Below, one piece after another: positions 1 to 7,053 of a stretch of DNA of 36,973 nt (positions within the stretch are counted from its first letter, which is position 1; each line of letters begins with the position of its first letter). The notes below the pieces were generated by a model that was not told the origin of the DNA, made no database searches, and saw only the letters and a program-made list of their open reading frames with translations. This DNA is from a virus. The DNA is taken from the IMG/VR virus record IMGVR_UViG_3300045741_000183, positions 1-36,973 of that record. One strand, given 5' to 3'. A program made the translations under genes and the position numbers.

Positions 1-1398
1 GCGCTGCATGTGGCGCACGCTCGGCAGGCCGGTGTCGTACGCATCGATGACATCGCGGGCAACGTCGAGGTCGACGCCGAGTTGCACGGCAGTCTTCGCC
101 GCGCCGGCCCCGTAGATCTTGCTGAAGCCGACGATCTTCGCGGTGTGCCGGTCGAGCACGATGCCGGCGCGCTCGGACACCGTGGCGCGGGCGAACTCGT
201 GCATGTCGAGGCTCGGGTTATCGCGGTACGCCTGCGCTATCGGGCCGTCTTCGAAGTGCGCGAACAGGCGCCACTCCTGCTGGTTGTAGTCGACGCCGAA
301 CAGGCACCAGCCACGCGGCGCCTCGATGTAGCTACGCACGACCGGCAGCGTCCAGTCGCGCCGCCACAGCGTGTGCAGCTTCAACAGCAGCTTCGCCGGG
401 TCTTTGGTGATGTTCTGGAAATTCGGCTCCGACGACAGCCGGCCCGTGCGGGCGCCGGACTCGTCGCGACGCGCGCTGGTGCCGCGCACCTGATTCCAGT
501 GGACATGCATGGTGCCGCCGCTGCGCGCCCACGGGCGCATGAACGTGCCGAGCGAGTAGGCCAGCGCCGAGCGGTAGAGCAGCAGCGCCTTGACCTTGGC
601 ATCGGGGATGCTCTCCTCCAGCACACCCTTCGCCGTGCTGCGCCGGCCGGTCGGGGTCGGCGGCAGCTTGATGCTGTACCGTGATTCAATCGCATCCGCG
701 AGGCTGTCGTTGCTGTCGATGTCCAGATCCTTCGCGCGCAGCCGGCGGCGGATGTCATGCTCGACATCGGAGAGGATGATCTCGTACTTCGCGAGGTCGC
801 GCTTCAGTCGCGCCTTCGCGATGGGGATGCCGGCCTGCTCCATCTCCAGCAGCATCGGCAGCAGCGCGCACTCGCGGTCGTACGCCGAGCGCATGCCGGC
901 TTTCGCTACGAGTGGATGCAGCTTGTCGAAGAGCTTGCGCGTGCGGACGACATCGCCAATCGCATACGGACGCACGAGGGCGGCCGGGGCGTCGCTGATG
1001 TGCGCGCCCCACTTGCGGTCGCGCTTCGTGACGATGCCCTGCGCGATCAGCCAGTCGCGCACGGCGTCGCGCTCGACCGGCTTCATGCCGAGGTACTTCT
1101 CCGCAAGAGGTTTAAGACCTAAATCGTCGAACGGGTCGAGCAGAAAGGCGAGGATCAGCGTGTCGTGGACGCGCGCTGGCAGCGTGAGAAGCTTCGCCGC
1201 CTGCCCGACCGCGAGGTCGAAGATGGCGTTGTGGCAGAGCATCTCCGCGACATGCGGGATGAAGACCAGCGAGCCGCTCTCGTCGTGGTGGCCCCACGAG
1301 TGGTACGTCGGACTCGGCGTATCGACCGCGACGCCGACCGGCGCAGGCGGGTAGCTCGTCGCGTCGATGGCGACGGTTTCGTAGTCAAGCGTCAGCAT
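1..1398 (-). CDS. Family A DNA polymerase (3' end cut by window edge)
   Basis: Replicative phage DNA polymerase of the Pol I family. The first 466 codons are present. A 3'-5' exonuclease domain comes first: LDYETVA with D5/E7, then HNAIFD ending at D61, then YAIGD at 145-149. The polymerase domain shows TGRLSSEPNFQNI (318-330), motif A VDYNQQEW with D370, and motif B R417...K421...YG at 429-430. Motif C lies beyond the edge. There is no 5'-3' exonuclease domain, which is usual for phage enzymes. The ATG at 1398 follows GGAGA and overlaps the upstream gene by 14 bp, so the two are probably coupled. The frame is not listed as one ORF from a stop because it runs off the window. Family assignment is secure; biological role in phage genome replication is inferred from family and neighbours. 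Confidence 0.95.
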   Translation of the reverse strand, partial: MLTLDYETVAIDATSYPPAPVGVAVDTPSPTYHSWGHHDESGSLVFIPHVAEMLCHNAIFDLAVGQAAKLLTLPARVHDTLILAFLLDPFDDLGLKPLAEKYLGMKPVERDAVRDWLIAQGIVTKRDRKWGAHISDAPAALVRPYAIGDVVRTRKLFDKLHPLVAKAGMRSAYDRECALLPMLLEMEQAGIPIAKARLKRDLAKYEIILSDVEHDIRRRLRAKDLDIDSNDSLADAIESRYSIKLPPTPTGRRSTAKGVLEESIPDAKVKALLLYRSALAYSLGTFMRPWARSGGTMHVHWNQVRGTSARRDESGARTGRLSSEPNFQNITKDPAKLLLKLHTLWRRDWTLPVVRSYIEAPRGWCLFGVDYNQQEWRLFAHFEDGPIAQAYRDNPSLDMHEFARATVSERAGIVLDRHTAKIVGFSKIYGAGAAKTAVQLGVDLDVARDVIDAYDTGLPSVRHMQR

Positions 1399-1651
1399 CG
1401 GGCGTCTCCCGGTAAGCCGCGTGCAGCGAGATGATCTCGTCGGCGGCCGGCGCACGGGCGCGCAGCATGTCGGTGAACTCGATCTCGCGCGTGACGATGA
1501 TCGGCACGATGCGCGGGTCGAACAGCCCGTCGAGCAGGCCGGTCACCTGCCCCATGCCCTCGTTGCACTTGAGGCGCTCGACCAGCGCGTCGAGGGTGTC
1601 CTGCGGGTCATCCGCGCAGGCGAAGAAAACGGTGAGTGAGATGATCGACAT
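1385..1651 (-). CDS. Hypothetical protein, 88 aa
   Basis: Small acidic protein that I do not recognise. It begins MSIISLTVFFACADD and contains a hydrophobic stretch FDPRIVPIIVTREIEF near the middle, so it is probably a small globular fold rather than a membrane protein. The ATG at 1651 has a good GAGGAAGG ribosome site. It sits between the hairpin at 1673-1721 and the polymerase, whose start overlaps its 3' end. The context suggests an accessory role in replication, or simply a co-transcribed small gene. No motif supports a specific function. Confidence 0.75.
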   Translation of the reverse strand: MSIISLTVFFACADDPQDTLDALVERLKCNEGMGQVTGLLDGLFDPRIVPIIVTREIEFTDMLRARAPAADEIISLHAAYRETPDADA

Positions 1652-1672
1652 ATACCTTCCTCGGTAAAAGAT

Positions 1673-1721
1673 GTCGGCGGCCGGGGTGCGTCGGGTAGGA
1701 ATGCTTTCCCCGGCCGCCGAC
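1673..1721 (-). terminator. Long GC hairpin with T-rich tail, leftward
   Basis: A perfect 14-bp inverted repeat, GTCGGCGGCCGGGG (1673-1686) and its complement (1708-1721), flanks a 21-nt loop. Read leftward, the stem is followed by ATCTTTTACC. This fits an intrinsic terminator or attenuator just after the 244-aa gene. It lies 22 bases upstream of the next start codon, so partial termination could set polymerase-gene expression. The loop is long for a classical terminator. Confidence 0.6.
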
Positions 1722-1732
1722 GAATGGGGACT

Positions 1733-2467
1733 TCAGAACTTGCGCGCTCGCGCCCCCGGCTTCGGCTTGTCCTCTGCGATGGTCGCATAGGGCGTGGTCA
1801 CCAGCCGCTCGGCGGCCGGCACACGCGCAGCGATCAGGTCGAGGATCTTGTCGTTGGTGATCTGCGTCGCGCTGAACGACAGCTTGTACTGGGTCTTCGG
1901 GTCGTTCTCATTCTTGATCGAAATGCCGAAGCACCAAGTCGGCAAGTCGTGCCCGTCGAGTTCCGCCTCGACGAAGGCGCGCCACGCCATCGCGGCGGAC
2001 ACGCTGAAGCGCGCCTGCACGATGTCGGCCTCGGTGATCTTCTCCGGCTTCTTCAGCACATCGCCGTGCAGGAGCGCGATTCTCGCACCCTCTTTGCATG
2101 CCTTCCCCTTGCCGTTCGTCGCAGACCCGAACTCGTTGAGCGGGCAGTTCGCACAGTCGGCGGCGCCCTTGTTCTTCGCCTGCGGGTGCGGCTTCTCGCC
2201 GTCGAAGGAGTAGCACTCCGGCGCGGCGGCCTTGCCCTCGACGAACGCGCCCGCATAGTAGACGCGCTCGGCGCTCGCGGCCAGCACGATCACCGGCAGC
2301 GGGTTGGGCAGCTTGTCGTCCCCGAGCTTCGTCGTGCCGCCACGCCACGAGAGGAACGCGCCGCTCGATGCGCTCGGCAGCTTCAGCGTCTGCGCCCGCT
2401 GGGTGACGAGGGACTTCGTCATCTGGTCTTTCCACGTTCCCGTGGTCAGTGCTTTCGATTTACTCAC
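1733..2467 (-). CDS. Phage protein with cysteine motif, possible ssDNA-binding protein
   Basis: A 244-aa soluble protein starting at GTG (2467) after GGAGA. Its centre holds PECYSFDGEK followed by CANCPLNEFGS and GKGKACK. These four cysteines (C-X2-C with outer cysteines) look like a zinc- or metal-binding insert. The C-terminal tail is basic (KPKPGARARKF). In many phages an ssDNA-binding protein (for example the DUF2815 type) is encoded immediately before the family A polymerase, and this gene has that position. I see no sequence proof of an OB fold, so ssDNA binding is an inference from context. The cysteine motif itself is clear. The Zn-binding central region could alternatively belong to a recombination or packaging accessory protein. 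Confidence 0.75.
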   Translation of the reverse strand: MSKSKALTTGTWKDQMTKSLVTQRAQTLKLPSASSGAFLSWRGGTTKLGDDKLPNPLPVIVLAASAERVYYAGAFVEGKAAAPECYSFDGEKPHPQAKNKGAADCANCPLNEFGSATNGKGKACKEGARIALLHGDVLKKPEKITEADIVQARFSVSAAMAWRAFVEAELDGHDLPTWCFGISIKNENDPKTQYKLSFSATQITNDKILDLIAARVPAAERLVTTPYATIAEDKPKPGARARKF

Positions 2468-2567
2468 GACATTCTCCGATTGATGTTGCGGTGCCCTGCG
2501 CTGCTATCGGCCTGCGGGCCACAGGTGTCATCTTCAGGGGCAGCGCCGCCCCCGCGTAGCCTAGGAA

Positions 2568-2951
2568 CTACGCGCGATTCGGCTTGCGTGCGGTGACGCT
2601 GAGATCCTCCCGCTGGCCCGGTCGCACGCCGGGGATCACCTTCTCGGCGGCCCAGTACTCGCGGGCGGCCTCGACGGTGCAGCGACGGTGCAGGAGTTCG
2701 AAGGCCTTGTGCTTCGCGACGTACGCGAAGAAGGCATCCGGGTCGTGCAGTTCCGCGAAGGTCGTGCGCTTGATCGCGATGGTGAGCTTCGGCGTGCTGA
2801 ACGCTTCCAGCTTCGCCGCGTGCAGCGCGTCGAGGATCTGCTCCTCCAGCGCATCCTCCTGCGCCTTGAGGTCGGCCAGCTTGGCCTGCGTCGCCTTGCG
2901 TTGCTTGATGAGCTTGCCGAGTTGATCGGCAGCCTGCTTCAGGTCGGTCAT
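2568..2951 (-). CDS. Hypothetical coiled-coil phage protein, 127 aa
   Basis: The first half is a charged helix (roughly residues 2-45, rich in K, Q, L, A and E heptads). The second half is globular and ends in VIPGVRPGQREDLSVTARKP, a tail style seen in many phage proteins of unknown function. I chose ATG 2951 because it follows the shared leader GAGGAGACGAAC at good spacing. An in-frame ATG at 2969 lies inside that leader and would add MTEETN. Promoter at 2992-3020 reads into it. Function unknown; expression in the early leftward arm is inferred. Confidence 0.75.
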   Translation of the reverse strand: MTDLKQAADQLGKLIKQRKATQAKLADLKAQEDALEEQILDALHAAKLEAFSTPKLTIAIKRTTFAELHDPDAFFAYVAKHKAFELLHRRCTVEAAREYWAAEKVIPGVRPGQREDLSVTARKPNRA

Positions 2952-2991
2952 GTTCGTCTCCTCGGTCATGGTTACATGTGACAGTCAGCGA

Positions 2992-3020
2992 AAGTTACAC
3001 GTGCGCGTTGCGTGCGTCAA
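2992..3020 (-). promoter_or_regulatory. Leftward sigma70-like promoter, repeated-family member
   Basis: On the minus strand TTGACG (3015-3020), a 17-bp spacer, then TAACTT (2992-2997). The spacer carries GCAAC three bases after the -35 box, as in the six other copies in this window. The -35 box overlaps the stop codon of the upstream 85-aa gene. It drives the 127-aa gene at 2568-2951. Confidence 0.6.
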
Positions 3021-3274
3021 GACCCGCCGACGAGGCGCGCCGAGGGGCGGTATTCCGCCATCCACGCCAGCGCCTTGCCGTCACTCTCGCAGCGGGTCAG
3101 GACACACGGTGCGCACCACGTTCCCGGCTTCTTGCTGCCGGATAATGGCGGGACGTAGTTCGCCATCCAGATGGTGCCGTAACCGTCGACGATGTAGCGG
3201 CGCTGCCGGCGCTCGCCGGACGTCCCGACGTACGCGCGTTCGAACACGGCGCGTTGCTTCTCGACGTATCTCAT
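3017..3274 (-). CDS. Hypothetical protein, 85 aa
   Basis: Basic small protein with ERAYVGTSGERRQRRYIVDG, then WMANYVPP and a CAPCVLTRC cysteine cluster in the second half. The cysteines suggest a small metal-binding knuckle, but the motif is not diagnostic. The ATG overlaps the stop of the 56-aa zinc-ribbon gene (ATGA), with GAGGATGA just upstream. It is therefore the third gene of the coupled set that starts at 3821. I do not recognise a family. Confidence 0.7.
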   Translation of the reverse strand: MRYVEKQRAVFERAYVGTSGERRQRRYIVDGYGTIWMANYVPPLSGSKKPGTWCAPCVLTRCESDGKALAWMAEYRPSARLVGGS

Positions 3275-3441
3275 TCGTCATCCTCCTCATCACGCGGGTA
3301 CGCGCAGCGCGCGCAAATCTGCTCCTCGTTGTCTTCGTCTACTTCCATCTCCCGGCCGCACTCCTCGCAGCGGGAGTACGCGCCCATGGCACGGTCGATG
3401 TCGCGGGGCGTGCAGCCCGGGGGCAGGTTCCAGCCGGTCAT
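3271..3441 (-). CDS. Small zinc-ribbon-like protein, 56 aa
   Basis: Begins MTGWNLPPGC and contains CEEC followed after 18 residues by CARC, a two-knuckle zinc-ribbon arrangement. The tail is very acidic (PRDEEDDE). An upstream in-frame start exists, but the ATG at 3441 overlaps the preceding stop as ATGA and is much more likely. A similar knuckle layout with an acidic tail occurs in many small phage proteins that bind host proteins or nucleic acid. No specific role can be assigned. Confidence 0.75.
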   Translation of the reverse strand: MTGWNLPPGCTPRDIDRAMGAYSRCEECGREMEVDEDNEEQICARCAYPRDEEDDE

Positions 3442-3821
3442 GCGCGTGTACCGTCTTCGCGCACGATGCGCGTGGTCATCGCTTCGGCGTAGGCATGGTC
3501 GGTGCGCTTGCGCTTCGCACGGGCACGCTGCTCGTCCTTGCGCCACGCCCACTCCTGCCCGGCGTCGAGGGCGCCCTGCACCGTGCTGTAGTACTCGTAG
3601 CGCGTGCTGCCGAACATCCCCTCGTTGCGGGTGTAGCGGCAGAAGCGGTAGGTGCAGTCACTGCGGTCAGCGTCCTCGAACACCATGCACACGCTGCCCT
3701 TCGGGAGGTTGGTGAGCGTGTAGTACATCGTGCCGGCAACGACGGTCTGCGTGCCGATGCGCTTGCCGATGTAAGCGCCGCCCATGTCGTAGTCGTGGAA
3801 CTTGCGGTCTGAGAATGCCAT
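3438..3821 (-). CDS. Hypothetical phage protein, 127 aa
   Basis: Begins MAFSDRKFHDYDMGGAYIG, followed by a probable beta-rich core with many aromatic residues (TMYYTLTNLP, CTYRFCRYTRN, STRYEYYSTV), and ends with a lysine/arginine-rich helix. The ATG at 3821 follows the shared leader GAGGAAACGAAC. The longer reading frame begins inside the promoter and palindrome at 3858-3900 and is rejected. It is first in a coupled operon with the zinc-ribbon and 85-aa genes. Function unknown. Confidence 0.75.
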   Translation of the reverse strand: MAFSDRKFHDYDMGGAYIGKRIGTQTVVAGTMYYTLTNLPKGSVCMVFEDADRSDCTYRFCRYTRNEGMFGSTRYEYYSTVQGALDAGQEWAWRKDEQRARAKRKRTDHAYAEAMTTRIVREDGTRA

Positions 3822-3857
3822 GTTCGTTTCCTCGGTCAGGTGTTTCGATGCAGGGCC

Positions 3858-3900
3858 AGTATGCTCGCAGGGTGTTGCTCTTGTCAACACCCTGCGAGCA
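3858..3900 (-). promoter_or_regulatory. Leftward promoter within a perfect 16-bp palindrome
   Basis: Minus strand TTGACA (3882-3887), an 18-bp spacer, then CATACT (3858-3863). Arms TGCTCGCAGGGTGTTG (3862-3877) and its exact complement (3885-3900) flank a 7-nt loop and cover most of the promoter. It could be an operator, a terminator-like stem for the gene ending at 3906, or both. No T-tract follows, so an operator is favoured. Confidence 0.65.
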
Positions 3901-3905
3901 GCGGA

Positions 3906-4175
3906 TCAGAAGGGGATGTCCTCGTCCTCGACGGCGATGCGGGGGAACTCGCGAACCGGCGCGGCCGGGGCGGGCATCCCCTCCTCGTCGAGGTCGTAAT
4001 CCTCGGGGTGACGCTGCGGCGGGCCGACGTAGTGGGGGTTACGCACCCAAACGTCGTAGTCGGTCAGGAGCCAAGCGTACTTCGCGTTGTGCTCGGTGCC
4101 GCCGACGTTCTCAGCGAACTCGCGCATGGCATCAGCCGGCGTGGCGAGACGGTCTTCTTCGTGGTCGTAGAACAT
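3906..4175 (-). CDS. Small acidic protein with SSB-like C-terminal tip, 89 aa
   Basis: Begins MFYDHEEDRLATPADAMREF and contains YAWLLTDYDVWVRNPHYVGPP. The last residues are VEDEDIPF, which closely resembles the D-D-D-I-P-F tip by which bacterial SSB recruits its partner proteins. No OB fold is visible and the protein is far too short for SSB, so it is not an SSB itself. A role in attracting or blocking SSB partners is inference. The ATG follows GAGGAAACGAAA, a leader variant, and the promoter at 4221-4249 lies upstream. It is the first leftward gene next to the divergent control region. Confidence 0.75.
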   Translation of the reverse strand: MFYDHEEDRLATPADAMREFAENVGGTEHNAKYAWLLTDYDVWVRNPHYVGPPQRHPEDYDLDEEGMPAPAAPVREFPRIAVEDEDIPF

Positions 4176-4220
4176 TTTCGTTTCCTCGGTCAGTGGGCGA
4201 CGGCGCCGCCCTTGAGAAGA

Positions 4221-4249
4221 ATAGTGCGCTCATCTGTTGCCGATTGCAA
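4221..4249 (-). promoter_or_regulatory. Leftward promoter, repeated-family member
   Basis: Minus strand TTGCAA (4244-4249), a 17-bp spacer and CACTAT (4221-4226). GCAAC follows the -35 by three bases, and TGTTG/CAACA-type half-sites are present. It drives the 89-aa gene. It lies in the only sizeable gap (4176-4413) between the divergent arms. Confidence 0.6.
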
Positions 4250-4302
4250 CAACTATTTTAAGCCCTTACGCATCAAGGACTTAGCGCGTGCGCCGGGTAA
4301 AA

Positions 4303-4337
4303 GAAAGCCCGGAAACGCGAAGCGTAACCGGGCTTTC
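4303..4337 (-). terminator. Intrinsic terminator hairpin, leftward U-tract
   Basis: GAAAGCCCGG (4303-4312) pairs with CCGGGCTTTC (4328-4337). The 15-nt loop contains a smaller ACGC/GCGT pair. Read leftward, the stem runs into TTTTACCC; read rightward there is no T-tract. It would stop leftward antisense transcripts from the late arm before the early promoter at 4221-4249. Confidence 0.65.
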
Positions 4338-4344
4338 CAGTGCC

Positions 4345-4385
4345 CTACCGGGCCGGTAGACCGAGGAAGGTCTGCGGCGTACAGT
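4345..4385 (+). promoter_or_regulatory. Candidate rightward promoter and palindromic operator
   Basis: TAGACC (4357-4362), a 17-bp spacer and TACAGT (4380-4385) each match the sigma70 consensus at four of six positions. The palindrome CTACCGGGCCGGTAG (4345-4359) overlaps the -35 box. It is the only plausible promoter between the control region and the primase gene at 4414. Moderate support only. Confidence 0.4.
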
Positions 4386-4413
4386 ACACATTCACCGACC
4401 GAGGAGCAAGAAG

Positions 4414-6318
4414 ATGCAGTTCAGCACCGTCCAGCACCGTCTGGACAAGTCCCCCATCGTCGCCAGCGATCTCTGGCACTGGCTGCACGCGAACATCCGC
4501 GTCGCCACGCTGACACGCGAGCAGTACCACGCACTCACACCGGAAGAGCGCGCCGCGCTGAAAGACGGCCCCGCATTCATCTGCAACTCCGTGCCCGCAC
4601 GCACTGCCGCGCAGTTCAAGTCCGCCGAGTTCGTCGTCGTAGATCTCGACAAGGGCAACTGGTTGCGCGAGAAAATCCTCGCCGCGATCAAGCCGCACAA
4701 GTACATCCTGTACGAGTCGCCGTCCTCCGCTCCTGACGCGCAACGCTGGCGGATAGTTCTCTTCACCAAGCCGATCCTCGACCGCGCGGTGTTCAGCGCA
4801 ACGGCGCTGTCGGCTGCGGCGATCTTCGGTGCGGATGCGGATCGCTCCGCGACGAACCCCGTGCAACTCTGGTACGCGCCGCTGCAGTTCGACAAGCCCG
4901 TGACGATCCTGCGCGGCGGACGCAAGCCCTTCCCCCACGCCGCACCCGGCGTGCGTGCGGTGAAGAGCGGCAAGTTCAGCGGGCCGCGCTGGACGGAGAC
5001 CGGCTTCGCGCAAGCGCGTGAGGCGCTGATGCGGCGTGATCCGTCCTGCTCGCGCGCCGAATGGCGCGAGCTTGCCTGTGCGCTCCACGACGGCACGCAC
5101 GGCGAGCAGGACGGTCTCGACCTCTTCATCGAGTGGTCGAGCGCCGGGGCGAACTACCTCGGGCCGGCAGACTGCATCAAGTTGTGGGACGGCATCGAGC
5201 CGGGGAGGGGCATCACGCGCGCGAGTCTCTTCAAGGCGTCCGCCGAGCCGCGCGAGACGCCGCCCACGCCCCCAGCCGAGCCACGCTCGCGCAGCATGGC
5301 TGCACTGCTGCGGGCGAGCGTGCAGAAGGTCTACTACTTCTGGCAGGACATCCTCGTACCGGGGCTGTACCTCTTCAGCGCCGGGGCGAAGTGCGGCAAG
5401 TCATGGCTGCTGCTGAACCTCGCCCGTGCGGTTGCGCGCGGTGAACCGTTTCTCGACCGGGCCACCACGCGCGTCGGCCTGCTATACATCGCGGCCGAGG
5501 ACGAGGAGACGACCCTGCAGCCGCGCATCGAGCAACTCGGGTTCTGCCCGACCGACGATGTCGACCTGCTGCTCGGCGCTTCGCTGCGCGAGGAGGCCGA
5601 GGCGAACTGCGACGAGGAGGGCAACCCGATCCTCGCACCCCATGAGTGGCTGAAGCAGTACTTGATCACGCGCCCTCACATCCGGGTGGTGTTCCTCGAC
5701 ACGGGGGCGCGCTTCGAAGCGATCATGCGGGTCAATCAGGTGAAGCGCGGCAGCGGGGATGTCACGGCCGACCACTACGACTACTCCAGCCGCTACCAGA
5801 ACCTCGCGCTGGAACTTGGCATCACCATCGTGCTGGTGATGCACACCGCGAAGGGGCACCTGACGAAGTCGCTCGACAACATCTTCGAACGGCACAACAT
5901 GGCGGACACTGTCGTCGCTGGCGCGACCGGCATCCTGCTCATGCTCTGGCCGCCGGGATACGAGCCGGGGATGAAGGACGCACGGCGCCTGCTCGCGATC
6001 CGACACCGCCACGCGCAGCGCGATGTGGCGCTGGAGATCGAGTTCACCGCGACGAGCGAGTTCAAGTGCAACGGCGAGTACCACGAGGTGCGCCAGAGCA
6101 ACCAGCAGGGCGAGATCCTCGCCACAGTGGAGGCCTTGCAGGGCAAGACCGACCGCTACGTCACCTGCGCGGAGATCGCCACGGAGATGGGCCTGCAGAA
6201 GAACACCGTGCAGAAATACGTCAACACGATGGTGCGGACGAACCGCACGGTGTGGAAGGGCCAGCGGCTGGAAACGAAGACCGGCCGCGAGGGCGGAATT
6301 CGTCTTTCAGCGTTGTAG
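4414..6318 (+). CDS. Bifunctional primase-helicase (AEP-like primase plus RepA-like ATPase)
   Basis: A 634-aa replication protein. Residues about 50-165 resemble the archaeo-eukaryotic primase fold of phages: VVVDLD at 74-79, then YESPSSAPDAQRWRIVLF at 100-117. Residues about 195-275 look like a primase C-terminal (PriCT) helical domain. Residues about 300-560 form a RecA/RepA-type ATPase: Walker A GAKCGKS (324-330), AEDEE (361-365) and Walker B VVFLDT (425-430). The end looks like a winged-helix segment. It would open and prime the phage origin for the family A polymerase. ATG 4414 follows AGGAGCAAGAAG. It is alone on the plus strand near the divergent region, apart from the other replication genes, which lie on the minus strand. 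Confidence 0.88.
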   Translation: MQFSTVQHRLDKSPIVASDLWHWLHANIRVATLTREQYHALTPEERAALKDGPAFICNSVPARTAAQFKSAEFVVVDLDKGNWLREKILAAIKPHKYILYESPSSAPDAQRWRIVLFTKPILDRAVFSATALSAAAIFGADADRSATNPVQLWYAPLQFDKPVTILRGGRKPFPHAAPGVRAVKSGKFSGPRWTETGFAQAREALMRRDPSCSRAEWRELACALHDGTHGEQDGLDLFIEWSSAGANYLGPADCIKLWDGIEPGRGITRASLFKASAEPRETPPTPPAEPRSRSMAALLRASVQKVYYFWQDILVPGLYLFSAGAKCGKSWLLLNLARAVARGEPFLDRATTRVGLLYIAAEDEETTLQPRIEQLGFCPTDDVDLLLGASLREEAEANCDEEGNPILAPHEWLKQYLITRPHIRVVFLDTGARFEAIMRVNQVKRGSGDVTADHYDYSSRYQNLALELGITIVLVMHTAKGHLTKSLDNIFERHNMADTVVAGATGILLMLWPPGYEPGMKDARRLLAIRHRHAQRDVALEIEFTATSEFKCNGEYHEVRQSNQQGEILATVEALQGKTDRYVTCAEIATEMGLQKNTVQKYVNTMVRTNRTVWKGQRLETKTGREGGIRLSAL

Positions 6319-6323
6319 TGGGT

Positions 6324-6434
6324 ACTGGTATGGGTAAGTATGCAACAATACCAGTAAGGGGGTGGGGGGTATCTTATCTGGACTGGTTGTTGTGTAATGT
6401 TGTATATACCCCCCATACCCCGCGCGCGCGCGCG
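6324..6434. other. Structured non-coding stretch: two inverted repeats, G/C tracts, (CG)7
   Basis: ACTGGTAT (6324-6331) pairs with ATACCAGT (6348-6355). GGGGGGTAT (6364-6372) pairs with ATACCCCCC (6406-6414) around an AT-richer 33-nt loop containing TTGTGTAATGTTGTATATA. A (CG)7 run at 6421-6434 follows, which can adopt Z-DNA. The strand asymmetry (G-rich, then C-rich) and the lower GC loop suit a replication origin, a promoter or an RNA structure. No gene lies in 6319-6463. Function is inference. Confidence 0.5.
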
Positions 6435-6463
6435 AGGCTGGGCAACTACGAGGAGAGACGAAA

Positions 6464-6598
6464 ATGAAAGCTCTTGACCCGAAGCCGGTGCCGCGCATCA
6501 TTGCGGCGACGGAGCATGCCCGCATGTTCGCGGGGCTGCCGTGGTTGCGCTTCCGGCGCGATGTGCGCCTGACGAAGCGCGAGAGGAGGTTGCGGTGA
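6464..6598 (+). CDS. Small basic protein, 44 aa
   Basis: Begins MKALDPKPVPRIIAATEHAR and ends in an arginine-rich tail with RFRRDVRLTKRERRLR. It is too short for most gene callers. Support comes from an excellent ribosome site (AGGAGAGACGAAA) before ATG 6464 and a GTGA overlap with the next gene. The basic tail suggests nucleic-acid or ribosome contact, but nothing specific is visible. First of a run of tiny coupled genes after the structured stretch. Confidence 0.55.
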   Translation: MKALDPKPVPRIIAATEHARMFAGLPWLRFRRDVRLTKRERRLR

Positions 6599-6777
6599 CG
6601 GCACCGTGTTCACACAGCGAGGTACGCGACGCGCGCGAACCCGGCGTGATGGTGTGCCGGCACTGCGGTGAGCGTCTATGGGTCGGGGAGTTGCTGAACC
6701 GGCTTACCCGGCGCATCGCGGAACTGGAGATGCGCGAGCGGCCGGTGCCACGCAAGGTGAAGGAGATGCTGCGATGA
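6595..6777 (+). CDS. Small putative zinc-finger protein, 60 aa
   Basis: Starts at GTG 6595, overlapping the previous stop as GTGA, with GAGAGGAGG upstream. The sequence has APCSHSE and then MVCRHCGERLWVGELL, so a C-X-H and C-X2-C style metal site is likely. The rest is helical and charged. An in-frame GTG at 6541 would overlap the 44-aa gene by about 58 bp, so I prefer 6595. Small zinc-finger proteins are common in phage early and middle regions, with unknown roles. Confidence 0.6.
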   Translation: MTAPCSHSEVRDAREPGVMVCRHCGERLWVGELLNRLTRRIAELEMRERPVPRKVKEMLR

Positions 6778-6887
6778 TGTACCTCGTCGCATTGTGCGTT
6801 GGCTTCGTGCTGGGCTTCCTGCTCGCTGCGCTGATCGTCGCGGGCCGCGATCCGGGCGTGGATGACGAGCGCAAGGGGTGGCACTGA
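6774..6887 (+). CDS. Single-span membrane peptide, 37 aa
   Basis: MMYLVALCVGFVLGFLLAAL forms one hydrophobic transmembrane helix, then a short charged tail (AGRDPGVDDERKGWH). ATG 6774 overlaps the previous stop (ATGA), and the gene ends in TGATG with the next one. The N-out/C-in orientation is not certain. It is not in the lysis cassette, which lies at 25093-26061, so it may be a membrane-associated superinfection or takeover protein. That is inference. Confidence 0.5.
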   Translation: MMYLVALCVGFVLGFLLAALIVAGRDPGVDDERKGWH

Positions 6888-7042
6888 TGTACTTCATCCT
6901 CGGGGCAGTGCTGGCGATGTGTTTTGGCTGGGCCGGTGTGGTCGGTTTCTGTGTGGTGTGGATCATCGCGGAGTCGTGGGCCGAGGCGCGGGAGATCAAG
7001 CGGGCGATGCGGGCGCTGGACTCACAGCGCCACGCGCGATAG
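6887..7042 (+). CDS. Single-span membrane protein, 51 aa
   Basis: An N-terminal hydrophobic helix (MYFILGAVLAMCFGWAGVV and on to about residue 27) is followed by an amphipathic charged helix EAREIKRAMRALDSQRHAR. It overlaps the preceding gene as TGATG. Two successive tiny membrane proteins suggest a pair acting at the inner membrane, but holin or spanin function cannot be shown. Start and stop positions come from direct reading. Confidence 0.5.
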   Translation: MYFILGAVLAMCFGWAGVVGFCVVWIIAESWAEAREIKRAMRALDSQRHAR

Positions 7043-7053
7043 GATCTGGCGCC

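Noticed and set aside
3840-4736. 298-aa plus-strand ORF over the divergent control region
   Set aside because: Crosses promoters, a terminator and antisense genes; no coding pattern.
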